From JALYRV01 sp036675475 (lineage in GTDB: Bacteria > Acidobacteriota > Vicinamibacteria > Vicinamibacterales > SCN-69-37), in the NCBI GenBank assembly GCA_036675475.1, contig JAKFEY010000062.1:1-21115 (forward strand): a stretch of DNA of 21,115 nucleotides, read 5' to 3'. How positions within the stretch are numbered: position 1 is the first letter of the stretch; the number at the start of each line of letters is the position of its first letter. The translations under genes were made by a program, and so were the position numbers. Below, piece after piece: positions 7,016 to 14,360 of this stretch. The notes beneath the pieces were generated by a model, which was not told the origin of the DNA, did no database searches, and was given only the letters and a program-made list of their open reading frames with translations.

Positions 7016-8431
7016 TCAAATCAGCGGCGAGCACAGCCGCATCGTCGAGTCGATGAAGCGGCTGACGACGGGGCGCGACTTGTAGTCGGCGACCGTGAAG
7101 GGGACGCACTTCTCGAGGTCGCGCTTGAAGTCGGCCTCGAGCTCCGCCGTGACGGTGGGGTCGTAGATAACCAGATTCGTTTCGTAGTTGATCGAAAAGC
7201 TGCGGATGTCCATGTTCGCCGAGCCGATCGAGCAGATCTGCGAGTCGACGCACGCCGTCTTCGCGTGGAAGTATTCGCCCTGATACAGCATCACGGCCAC
7301 GCCTGCGCGCGCCATGTCGACGGCGTAGGTCATGCCGGCGCGGTACGCCGGTGACCACTCGCCGCCGCGCGGCGCGATCATCAGCTGCACGTCGATGCCC
7401 GAGAGTGCGGCGCTCTTCAGCGTTTCCGAGAGGCTGTCGTCGAGAATCAGGAACGGCGACTGCAGATAGATGTGGTCGCGCGCCAGGCCGATCATCGCGA
7501 GATAGCTCTGGCGAATGGCCTTCCACTCGGAGTCGGGACCGGCGCTGACCACCTGAATCGGCAGGCGCGGGCCCGTCTCGTCGAACTCCGGAAAATGCTC
7601 GTCGGTGAAGACGTTCTCACCGGTGGTGTTGTGCCACATCGTCGCGAACACCGACTGCAGCACGAGCGCGGCCTCGCCCGACACGCGCGTATGCGTGTCG
7701 CGCCAGCCGCTGAACCCGTCAGGGCCGGTGAGGTGCTTCTCGGTCATGTTCAGCCCGCCCGAGAACGCGACGCGGCCGTCGATGACGGCAATCTTGCGGT
7801 GGTTGCGATAGCTGAGCGTGTGCAGCTGATAGATCGGCGCGAACGGAAACATCTGGATGCCCATGCTGCGCATCCAGCGCACGTAGCGGTTGCTCAGCAT
7901 CCAGAAGCTGCCGACGGGGTCGTACAGGATCCGGACCTCGACGCCCTCTTTCACTTTGTCGCCAAGCAGCCGGCCGACCTCTTCGGTGAAGGGATCGGAT
8001 GCCCATTCGTAATAGAGCATGTGGATCGACTGCTTCGCGCCGCGCAGGTCTTCGATCAGGCGCGGATACTTCTCGCTGGCGTTCTGCAGAATCTCGAAGC
8101 GGTTCGCCAGCGTCAGCGGCGCGCCCGACGAGGCCCACAGCATTGTCGCCAGCCGGCCGAACTGGCCGCAGGGACCTTCGGCCAGCGCTTCGATCTTGGC
8201 GTGCTGCTGCTCGATCAGTTTTGCGGAGCGCTCGGCGATCTCACTGCCGCGGAGGAGCTTCGTGAGGATCTTGCCGCGGCTGAACGCGCGCCAGCTGCGG
8301 CCGAACATGCCGTAGATGACCAGTCCGCCGATGGGAAAGATCACGAGCAGCAGGAGCCACGCAAACGTCGACTGCGGCGTGCGGTTCTCGAGGACGAGGT
8401 AGACCGCGATGCTGATGGTGTAAATGGCCAC
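7016..8431 (-). CDS. cls: Cardiolipin synthase (phospholipase D family)
   Basis: The enzyme joins phosphatidylglycerol molecules, or PG plus a second phospholipid, to form cardiolipin at the inner membrane. The 471-aa protein has an N-terminal two-helix membrane segment (about 1-44, including WLLLLVIFPIGGLVIY). Two HKD phosphodiesterase motifs follow: H211/K213/D218 (NHRKIAVIDG) and H389/K391/D396 (FHAKTACVD), each followed by the usual GG-N or GS-N residues. It ends in CSPLI, close to the typical C-terminus. The start is a GTG at 8431 without a Shine-Dalgarno. The first membrane helix looks cut by this start: in-frame codons upstream (to a stop at 8492-8494) encode more hydrophobic residues but contain no ATG, GTG or TTG. 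Confidence 0.93.
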   Translation of the reverse strand: MAIYTISIAVYLVLENRTPQSTFAWLLLLVIFPIGGLVIYGMFGRSWRAFSRGKILTKLLRGSEIAERSAKLIEQQHAKIEALAEGPCGQFGRLATMLWASSGAPLTLANRFEILQNASEKYPRLIEDLRGAKQSIHMLYYEWASDPFTEEVGRLLGDKVKEGVEVRILYDPVGSFWMLSNRYVRWMRSMGIQMFPFAPIYQLHTLSYRNHRKIAVIDGRVAFSGGLNMTEKHLTGPDGFSGWRDTHTRVSGEAALVLQSVFATMWHNTTGENVFTDEHFPEFDETGPRLPIQVVSAGPDSEWKAIRQSYLAMIGLARDHIYLQSPFLILDDSLSETLKSAALSGIDVQLMIAPRGGEWSPAYRAGMTYAVDMARAGVAVMLYQGEYFHAKTACVDSQICSIGSANMDIRSFSINYETNLVIYDPTVTAELEADFKRDLEKCVPFTVADYKSRPVVSRFIDSTMRLCSPLI

Positions 8432-8541
8432 CGCGGCGAGCAGCGCCGTCGACCAGGTGAGTTCGAGGGATGTCAGGTCTGGGAAATGCGGTTAGGTTAA
8501 CACGCATTTCCGTGATTGGAAGATTGGGCTGAGTTGTGAAG

Positions 8542-8618
<77 letters not shown>

Positions 8619-8693
8619 GCGGTCGTCTGAAGCGCCTTCCGAAACAGGTGTCAGGCTGATTCGGCCCTCCTGGCCCGCTGTGGGCTTCGGAGG

Positions 8694-8728
8694 ATCCTCC
8701 TTCGCTCGCTTCGCGAGCTATGGAGGAT
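8694..8728. repeat. Imperfect palindrome between the two tRNA genes
   Basis: Outer arms ATCCTCC (8694-8700) and GGAGGAT (8722-8728) enclose inner arms GCTCGC (8704-8709) and GCGAGC (8713-8718). The element starts 3 nt after the 3' end of tRNA-Val in transcription order. It may be a processing or pausing hairpin or a dispersed repeat. The GCGAGC core recurs in the pgk tail repeat near 20161. Confidence 0.5.
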
Positions 8729-8731
8729 AAA

Positions 8732-8804
8732 TGGGCGGTACAGGACTCGAACCTGTGACAGCCGGCGTGTAAAGCCGGTGCTCTACCAACTGAGCTAACC
8801 GCCC
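8732..8804 (-). tRNA. tRNA-Val (anticodon TAC)
   Basis: It folds as a full cloverleaf. The acceptor stem is GGGCGGT/ACCGCCC with discriminator A. The D arm contains AGTTGGTAGA. The anticodon stem CCGGC/GCCGG closes the loop TTTACAC, giving anticodon TAC. The T arm contains GGTTCGAGTCC. Unlike the neighbouring tRNA-Asp, CCA is not encoded. It lies 36 bp after the methyltransferase stop and could be cotranscribed with that operon. Confidence 0.96.
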
Positions 8805-8840
8805 GGCGGAATCAGTTGCCGACTGTCGAACCTTGCAATC

Positions 8841-9353
8841 TTAGCGGATTGCCAATTTCACGGCAAGAACCGACAGCGCCACGGCAATTCCGGCCACCGC
8901 CCGATATTCACGATTCCTCAGGGCCCGCTCGACGCTGAAGGTCCGCGCCACGCCGCCGAGGCGGCCCGCCTTGTAGTCAGGATAGGCCGCGCCGAACTTC
9001 TGCGTGAGGAACGCCTCCTCACGCCGGATGGCGGCGGTGTAGGTCAGCGCGAGATAGACCAGCGCCAGCACCGCCACGGGAACGCTCCGTGCCGCAATGA
9101 TGAAGCCGGCCGTGATGATCGCGGAACCCACATAGAGCGGGTGCCGCGTCAGCCGATACGGCCCTGATGTCGTCACCTCCTTGCTCTTCTCGAGGTGGCC
9201 GGCGGCCCAGATGCGCATCGCCTCGCCTGCGGCGGCCACGGCCGCGCCGATCAGCAGCGAGTCGCGCGTCGGCGTCGCGAGCACGAGCGCCGCGAGGCCG
9301 CAGATGAAGCCGAGCGCCACTCTCCTTCGCGCAAGCGCTTCCATCAAGTTCAT
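8841..9353 (-). CDS. ICMT/PEMT-like membrane methyltransferase
   Basis: This is a 170-aa integral membrane protein of the isoprenylcysteine carboxyl methyltransferase / phospholipid methyltransferase fold. The family signature SGPYRLTRHPLYVGS is central, followed by hydrophobic helices and the C-terminal REEAFLTQKFGAAYPDYK block that helps bind SAM. Several hydrophobic segments are visible, beginning with VALGFICGLAALVLA. The start is the ATG at 9353, which overlaps the waaC stop as ATGA; a longer frame to 9464 would lie inside waaC. The substrate is unknown. As the last protein gene of an LPS operon it might methylate a lipid or envelope component, but that is inferred from position only. 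Confidence 0.85.
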   Translation of the reverse strand: MNLMEALARRRVALGFICGLAALVLATPTRDSLLIGAAVAAAGEAMRIWAAGHLEKSKEVTTSGPYRLTRHPLYVGSAIITAGFIIAARSVPVAVLALVYLALTYTAAIRREEAFLTQKFGAAYPDYKAGRLGGVARTFSVERALRNREYRAVAGIAVALSVLAVKLAIR

Positions 9354-10372
9354 CGCCCAGCCTCGAGCCGGCGCGTAATCGCCGCCATCATCTCGGGCGC
9401 CGGAAGTCTCGCCATGCACCAGCGATCGGGCACGTGACATTTGCGCTGGTAGTGGCACTCGCACTCATCGAATTTCGTGATGACGATATCGGCGGGATGC
9501 CAGGGGCCGTTGCGCGCGGCGCTGGTGGGCCCGAAGGGCGACACGATGGGCACGCCGAGCGCGCCTGCGATGTGCGTGGGACCCGTGTCGCCCGACACCA
9601 TCAGGCGCGCGTCGCGCAGCAGCGCGACGAGATCGAGCAGGCCGAGCGCGGGCGCGATCACGGCGGCGCCCTCCGAGCCGCTGACCACCGTTTCGGCGAG
9701 CATCTTCTCGCCCGGGCCCCACGTCACGACCGACCGAAGGCCGTGGCGCGCGCGCAGAAACGCCGCGACTTCGCCGAAGCGCTCGGCAGGCCAGCGCTTG
9801 TTGGGCCAGGCGGCGCCGGGGTTGAGCACGGCGTACGGCTCGCCGGCGAGCGTCCGCTTCAATTGTTCGACAGAGGCGGTGGGCATCGCGGCGAGCGGAA
9901 ATTCGAGCGGGTCGGACTCCGGCTGAATCGCGGGCGCGAGCACGGCCGCAAGCGCGAGGTTCTTTCTGATGACATGCGCTTCGGGCGTCTCGGGATTCGG
10001 GCGCTCGGAGGTTTCCGTGTAAAACGGCCGGGCGCCGCGCTCCCGCAGGTGCCAGATCGAAAAGCCGAGCACACGCTTCGCGCCCGACACGCGCGCCAGA
10101 ATCGCCGACTTGAACAGCCCCTGAAAATCGATGGCCGCGTCGTACTGGCGCGACCGGAGCGCAGCCGCCGCGGTGAGATACGCCTTCAGCGTGCGCGCCT
10201 CGAGCACAATGCGCGCGTCGAGCGCCTGCACGAGCCCGACGATGTCCTGGTGCGGGGCGTCGACGAGCCAGTCGATGCGCGCATCCGGAAGCGCGCGACG
10301 CAGCGCCGCCACGGCCGGCACGGTATGAATCACGTCGCCGAGCGATCCGAGGCGCACCACGAGGATGCGCAT
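9350..10372 (-). CDS. waaC: LPS heptosyltransferase I (GT9 family)
   Basis: WaaC adds the first L-glycero-D-manno-heptose from ADP-heptose to Kdo on lipid A at the cytoplasmic face of the inner membrane. The 340-aa GT-B protein opens with MRILVVRLGSLGDVIHTVPA, the standard GT9 start. LNPGAAWPNKRWP follows in the middle, then the ADP-heptose-binding GDTGPTHIAGALGVP near the C-terminus, where FGPTSAARNGPW is also present. The C-terminal segment has four cysteines (C-x-C-x6-C-x7-C). I chose the ATG at 10372, which shares one base with the preceding stop (TGATG); a GTG at 10375 is the alternative. waaF in the same operon adds the second heptose. Assignment as I rather than II rests on similarity of style and on waaF being the better match to II. 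Confidence 0.88.
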   Translation of the reverse strand: MRILVVRLGSLGDVIHTVPAVAALRRALPDARIDWLVDAPHQDIVGLVQALDARIVLEARTLKAYLTAAAALRSRQYDAAIDFQGLFKSAILARVSGAKRVLGFSIWHLRERGARPFYTETSERPNPETPEAHVIRKNLALAAVLAPAIQPESDPLEFPLAAMPTASVEQLKRTLAGEPYAVLNPGAAWPNKRWPAERFGEVAAFLRARHGLRSVVTWGPGEKMLAETVVSGSEGAAVIAPALGLLDLVALLRDARLMVSGDTGPTHIAGALGVPIVSPFGPTSAARNGPWHPADIVITKFDECECHYQRKCHVPDRWCMARLPAPEMMAAITRRLEAGR

Positions 10373-10863
10373 CACGCCTTCCCGCCCGACTGCGCGATGC
10401 GCGCCAGCAGATCGCGCGTCGAGTGGTCCTTGGGGTCGCCCACGATGGCGGTGCGGCCGCCGTACGCGCGCACGATGTCGCGCTCGGGCACGGTGTCGGG
10501 CGTGTAGTCGGTGCCTTTGCAGTGCACGGCCGGCTTCAATCGCTCGAGCAGGCGATCGACCGTGCGATCCGGAAAGATCACGACGTAGTCGACCGCGCGA
10601 AGCGCCGCCAGCAGTTCCGCGCGCTCCTGCGCCGGCATGATGGGCCGGCCGGGCCCCTTGAGATCTTCGACCGAACGATCGGCATTGATGGCGACGATCA
10701 GGCGGTCGGCCTCGGCTTTCGCCGCCTCGAGATAGCGGACGTGGCCGACGTGCAGCAGATCGAAGCAGCCATTCGCGAAGGCATGCGTCAGGCCGGCCGC
10801 GCGATCGGCCGCGACGCGCGCTTCCAGGGCGGCCTCGTTAAGAATCTTTCCCGCGGTCTTCAC
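10372..10863 (-). CDS. rfaE2: D-glycero-beta-D-manno-heptose 1-phosphate adenylyltransferase
   Basis: The enzyme transfers AMP from ATP to heptose 1-phosphate to make ADP-D,D-heptose, and corresponds to the C-terminal half of E. coli HldE. The 163-aa protein is a nucleotidyltransferase of the cytidylyltransferase fold, with the ATP motif NGCFDLLHVGH (HxGH at 38-41), ADRLIVAINADRSV and GRPIMPAQERAELL. Near the end GDPKDHSTRDLL replaces the ISTT-type ending of other members. The start is a GTG at 10863 overlapping the kinase stop as GTGA, so the two halves are separate but coupled genes. Confidence 0.94.
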   Translation of the reverse strand: MKTAGKILNEAALEARVAADRAAGLTHAFANGCFDLLHVGHVRYLEAAKAEADRLIVAINADRSVEDLKGPGRPIMPAQERAELLAALRAVDYVVIFPDRTVDRLLERLKPAVHCKGTDYTPDTVPERDIVRAYGGRTAIVGDPKDHSTRDLLARIAQSGGKA

Positions 10864-11840
10864 AGCCCGCTTCGCACCGCGGCCCGCAGCTCGTCGGCCG
10901 AGATCGTCGCGGTGCCGCGCTTCATCACCACCAGGCCGCCCGCGAAGTTCGCGAGCCGCGCGGCCTCCTCGAACGTCGCCCCCGCGGCGCGCGCGAGCGC
11001 GAATGTGGCGATCACCGTGTCGCCCGCGCCCGTCACGTCAGCGACTTCGTCCGATCCGAAGATCGGCACCTTCATCGTCGGCGCTCCCGGCTGGAACAGC
11101 GCCATGCCGCGGCTGCCGCGCGTGACGAGCATGGCTTCCGCGCCGGTCTTGCGCAGCAGCTTGCGCCCCGCCGTTTCGAGCACCCTGGCGTTGTCGTCGA
11201 TGCGCACGCCGAGCAGCGCCTCGACTTCCGATTCGTTCGGCGTGCAGGCGGTCATGCCGCGAAAGTCCAGCAACTGGTAGCGCGAGTCCACGAACAGCTG
11301 CGCGGCGCGCGGGCGAATCCGCGCCACGGCGCGCGCGGTCACCATGCCCGACCCGTAGTCGGACGCGATGATCGCGTGCGCGCCGCGCGCCGACCGCGTG
11401 GCGCGCGCGACGACGTCGCGGATGACCGCCGGCTTCGACGCGCCGGTGCCCGGGCGATCGATGCGCACGATCTGCTGCTTCACTGAGTGCACGCCGCCGG
11501 CCAGGATGCGCGTCTTCACCGGCGTCGACATGTCCTTCGGCCGCGCGACGTTCAACTTCACGCCACGCTCCTCGAGCGCCGTCACGAGCCGATCGCCTGC
11601 CGCGTCGCGGCCTGCGGCGCCCGCCAGCGTCACGCGGCCGCCAAGCGCGGCCACGTTCGAGGCGGCGTTGCCCGCGCCGCCCGGCACGATCTCGGTCGTG
11701 TCGTACTCGAGAATCAGCACGGGCGCCTCGCGCGACACGCGCGACAGGCGCCCATAGATGAACTCGTCGGCGACGAGGTCGCCCACGACGAGCACACGCG
11801 CGCGGCGAAAGCCGTCGATGAGCGACAGAAGGCGACTCAT
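10860..11840 (-). CDS. rfaE1: D-glycero-beta-D-manno-heptose-7-phosphate kinase
   Basis: It phosphorylates heptose 7-phosphate at C1 to the 1,7-bisphosphate and corresponds to the N-terminal half of HldE. The 326-aa protein belongs to the ribokinase/PfkB family. The substrate-side GGAGNAASNVAALGG is at about 54-68, TPNESEVEALLG at 200-211, and the catalytic GAGD motif at 271-274 with Asp274 as base. Length fits the single kinase domain. The ATG at 11840 overlaps the gmhB stop (ATGA). Its product is the substrate of GmhB, encoded just upstream. Confidence 0.94.
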   Translation of the reverse strand: MSRLLSLIDGFRRARVLVVGDLVADEFIYGRLSRVSREAPVLILEYDTTEIVPGGAGNAASNVAALGGRVTLAGAAGRDAAGDRLVTALEERGVKLNVARPKDMSTPVKTRILAGGVHSVKQQIVRIDRPGTGASKPAVIRDVVARATRSARGAHAIIASDYGSGMVTARAVARIRPRAAQLFVDSRYQLLDFRGMTACTPNESEVEALLGVRIDDNARVLETAGRKLLRKTGAEAMLVTRGSRGMALFQPGAPTMKVPIFGSDEVADVTGAGDTVIATFALARAAGATFEEAARLANFAGGLVVMKRGTATISADELRAAVRSGL

Positions 11841-12412
11841 GGGCGTGGTACCTGATTGAGGAGAATCCGTGACGCCGCTTCAGCGAGGTTGGCCACAACG
11901 AGTGATGCGCCAGGCACCTGGCCGTGATGCTTCGCGAGCTCGCCCTCGCCGTACCCGGTGCGCACCAGAATGCCGGGCAGGCCGGCGTTTTTCGCAGCCC
12001 CCATGTCGCTGGCCTTGTCACCGACATAGAACGACTGCGCCTTGTCGATCGAGAGCGCCGCGCACGCCTGATCGAAGAGCCCGGCTTTCGGCTTGCGGCA
12101 ATCGCAGTCGAGCCGGAACTTCTCCACCACCGCATTGCGGGCGTGCGGACAGACGAACCAGCCGGCCACGCGCCCGCCGGCGTCGCGAATGCGCTGATCG
12201 ATGTGGGCGTTGAGCGTCTCGAGCACCTGCTCCTCGATCATGCCGAGCGCCACCCCCGCCTGATTCGTGATGATGGCAATTTGATAGCCGGCGCGCGTCA
12301 GCAGGCGAATCGCGTCGAGCGCGCCCGGAATGAAGACGAGGCGCTCGAGGGCGTTCAGGTAGCCGACGTCTTCATTAATAGTCCCGTCGCGATCGAGGAA
12401 GACGGTCTTCAT
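11837..12412 (-). CDS. gmhB: D-glycero-beta-D-manno-heptose-1,7-bisphosphate 7-phosphatase
   Basis: GmhB removes the 7-phosphate from heptose 1,7-bisphosphate to leave heptose 1-phosphate for adenylylation. The 191-aa HAD-superfamily protein has the nucleophile motif DRDGTIN (Asp7 and Asp9), the motif II threonine in ITNQAG and motif IV GDKASDM. The zinc site that marks the GmhB group is present: C88, H90, C103 and C105 (CPH...CDC), followed by RKPK. The ATG at 12412 overlaps the waaF stop by 4 bp. Isomerase gmhA and epimerase hldD are not in the window. Confidence 0.94.
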   Translation of the reverse strand: MKTVFLDRDGTINEDVGYLNALERLVFIPGALDAIRLLTRAGYQIAIITNQAGVALGMIEEQVLETLNAHIDQRIRDAGGRVAGWFVCPHARNAVVEKFRLDCDCRKPKAGLFDQACAALSIDKAQSFYVGDKASDMGAAKNAGLPGILVRTGYGEGELAKHHGQVPGASLVVANLAEAASRILLNQVPRP

Positions 12413-13431
12413 GCCTGCAGAAACTCCTCGGCGCGTGCGTAGACGGTGTCGGCGGTGATGCGTGTCATGCAGCGATGATCGATGGGACAGTCCCGCAGCA
12501 TGCAGGGACGGCAGAACACGTCATGCGCGATGGCGGCGCCCGGCCCGATGGGCGCCGACACGCGCTCGTTGGTCGGCCCGAAGATCGTGAGCGTCGGCAC
12601 GCCCATGGCCGCGGCCAGGTGCGCCGCGCCGGAATCGTTGGCCACCACGAGCGCCGCGTGGCCCAGCGTGCCCATCAACGTGCGCACGTCGCTCTGCCCG
12701 ATGACATTCGCGACGCGCGCGGCCTCGGCCGGCGCATGGACCCGAAGCCAGGATTCTATCGCACGCCCGGTGTCGCGATCGCCGGGCGCGCCGACCAGTG
12801 CCGCGTCCATGCCGCGCTCGCGCACCAGGCGCGCCGCAAGCGCCGCGGCATGCTCGGGAATCCAGCGCTTGGCGTGGCCGTAGGCCGCGCCGGGCGCAAA
12901 CACCGCGAGCGGCCGCGACGCGTCGACGCCGGCCTTGCGCAGCGCCTCGGCCCCCCGCGCGCGCGTGGCCGGCGTGGCCGCCAGCCGCGGCGCGTTGTCC
13001 ACGCCGTCGGCCGCGTCGAACCGGCGCGCCAGCACGCGATAGAAGTCCGCGTGATGGCCGCGCTCCGCCTTCGCCGGCCGGCGCGCGGCTCGCGTCAGCA
13101 GGACGCCCCGGCCGCGCCCGCCATACCCCCAGCGCTCGCGAATGCCCGCGCGCTTCGCCACCCACGCGGACCCGAACGAGTTGGTGAACAGCACGATGCG
13201 ATCGAACGCGCCGGCCTGAAGCGATCGGATCGCGTCGCGTCCGGCACCGCCGGCCATCGCCATCGTCTTCACCGGCTGCGCGTCGTGTGCCTCGTTGAAG
13301 ATCGTCAGCACCGACGGCAATCCCGCAATCGTGACCTCATCGTCGGCGAACGCGCGGCGGAATGCGGCAATCGCGGGAAGGGCCATCACGGCATCGCCCA
13401 GCCAGTTCGGCGCGCGCAGAGCGATTCTCAT
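12409..13431 (-). CDS. waaF: LPS heptosyltransferase II (GT9 family)
   Basis: WaaF adds the second heptose to the inner core. The 340-aa GT-B protein opens MRIALRAPNWLGDAVMALPA, a typical WaaF start with PNWLGD. FAPGAAYGHAKRWI follows in the middle, and NDSGAAHLAAAMGVPTLTIFGPTNE is the ADP-heptose-binding region. A four-cysteine cluster (C-x2-C-x4-C-x5-C) sits near the C-terminus. The frame could extend to 13527, but the ATG at 13431 overlaps the preceding acyltransferase stop as ATGA and coincides with the start of homology, so I use it. Confidence 0.92.
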   Translation of the reverse strand: MRIALRAPNWLGDAVMALPAIAAFRRAFADDEVTIAGLPSVLTIFNEAHDAQPVKTMAMAGGAGRDAIRSLQAGAFDRIVLFTNSFGSAWVAKRAGIRERWGYGGRGRGVLLTRAARRPAKAERGHHADFYRVLARRFDAADGVDNAPRLAATPATRARGAEALRKAGVDASRPLAVFAPGAAYGHAKRWIPEHAAALAARLVRERGMDAALVGAPGDRDTGRAIESWLRVHAPAEAARVANVIGQSDVRTLMGTLGHAALVVANDSGAAHLAAAMGVPTLTIFGPTNERVSAPIGPGAAIAHDVFCRPCMLRDCPIDHRCMTRITADTVYARAEEFLQA

Positions 13432-14360
13432 TCGGATATTTCTTCGCCCGACGCCGCGGGAAACATCCCGGGCACGGCGGCCACGTCCGGCGGAAGATCG
13501 CGCCAGCGGCGATGCATCCAGAGCCACAGCTCCGGATAGCGGCGCACGTACATCTCGAGCACGTCGGTGCAGCGCTGCGTGAGCTCGCGCACCGGGTCGG
13601 GAGAGCCGGGCGGCGGCAGCGGCACGGGATGCTCGTAAATCATGCGGTAGCGCCCGTCCGGCAGCGGCAGCGCGAAGACCGGAATCACGGGCGCGCCCGT
13701 CTTCAGCGCGAGCGCCGCGAGCGCGGATGTCGTGGCGGCCGGCCGGTTGAAGAAGTCGACATACACCGCGTCGGCGCTCTGGATGTGCTGATCGATCATG
13801 ATCGCGACGGTTTGATTCGACGCGAGCGCGCGCATCACCCTGCGCACCGCGCCGCGCCGGTAGATGACGCCGTTGCCCGTGGCGGTGCGCGCCTTCTCGA
13901 GCAGCGCGTGCAGCATCGGGTTGTCGAGCGGGCGCGCGAGCACGTGCATGGGCGGCAGCGCCAGCGGATGCGCCATGCCCTGCAGCTCCCAGAAGCCGAA
14001 GTGGCCCGAGAAGATCAGCACGCCGCGCCCCTGCGCCAGCGCCTGCTCGACGCGCTCCTGCCCTTCATATTCCACGCGCTTGCGGATGCCGGCCGCGTCG
14101 AGCGTGCTGAATTTCAGGATCGCGAGCAGCAGCCGGCCGAAGTGGCCGAACATGTGGCGCGCGATGGTGCGGCACTCGGCCTCCGAACGCAGGGGAAACG
14201 CGGCCTGCAGCTGGCGCACCGACAAGCGCCGGTGCGCGGCATCGAGCGCCCAGAACGTGAGGCCGACGGCTGTGCCCACCGCGGCGACACCACGATCGGG
14301 CAGCACGCGCGCCAGCGCGCGCACCGACGCCACCAGCGCGTATTCGAGCTTATGACGCAT
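13428..14360 (-). CDS. lpxL: Lipid A late acyltransferase (LpxL/HtrB family)
   Basis: This family transfers a fatty acid from acyl-ACP to Kdo-lipid IVA at the inner membrane to make hexa-acylated lipid A. The 310-aa protein has an N-terminal hydrophobic region (about 7-42). The catalytic HX4(D/E) motif is GHFGFWE, with His120 and Glu125. NGVIYRRGAVRRVM and MIDQHIQSADAVYVDFFNRPA match the conserved blocks that follow in LpxL-like proteins. The ATG at 14360 overlaps the lpxK 3' end by 11 bp; the frame extends to 14402 but enters lpxK without better support. Which acyl position it modifies (LpxL or LpxM) cannot be told from sequence alone. Confidence 0.88.
   Translation of the reverse strand: MRHKLEYALVASVRALARVLPDRGVAAVGTAVGLTFWALDAAHRRLSVRQLQAAFPLRSEAECRTIARHMFGHFGRLLLAILKFSTLDAAGIRKRVEYEGQERVEQALAQGRGVLIFSGHFGFWELQGMAHPLALPPMHVLARPLDNPMLHALLEKARTATGNGVIYRRGAVRRVMRALASNQTVAIMIDQHIQSADAVYVDFFNRPAATTSALAALALKTGAPVIPVFALPLPDGRYRMIYEHPVPLPPPGSPDPVRELTQRCTDVLEMYVRRYPELWLWMHRRWRDLPPDVAAVPGMFPAASGEEISE

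Noticed and set aside
6885..7526. 213-codon minus-strand ORF
   Set aside because: It is an alternate frame of cls, rich in Arg, with no recognisable domain.
9354..9464. Longer start of the ICMT-like gene
   Set aside because: The extra residues lie inside waaC; the ATGA overlap at 9350-9353 fits the operon pattern.
13432..13527. Longer start of waaF
   Set aside because: The extra 32 residues overlap the lpxL-like gene and show no homology; the ATGA at 13428-13431 fits.
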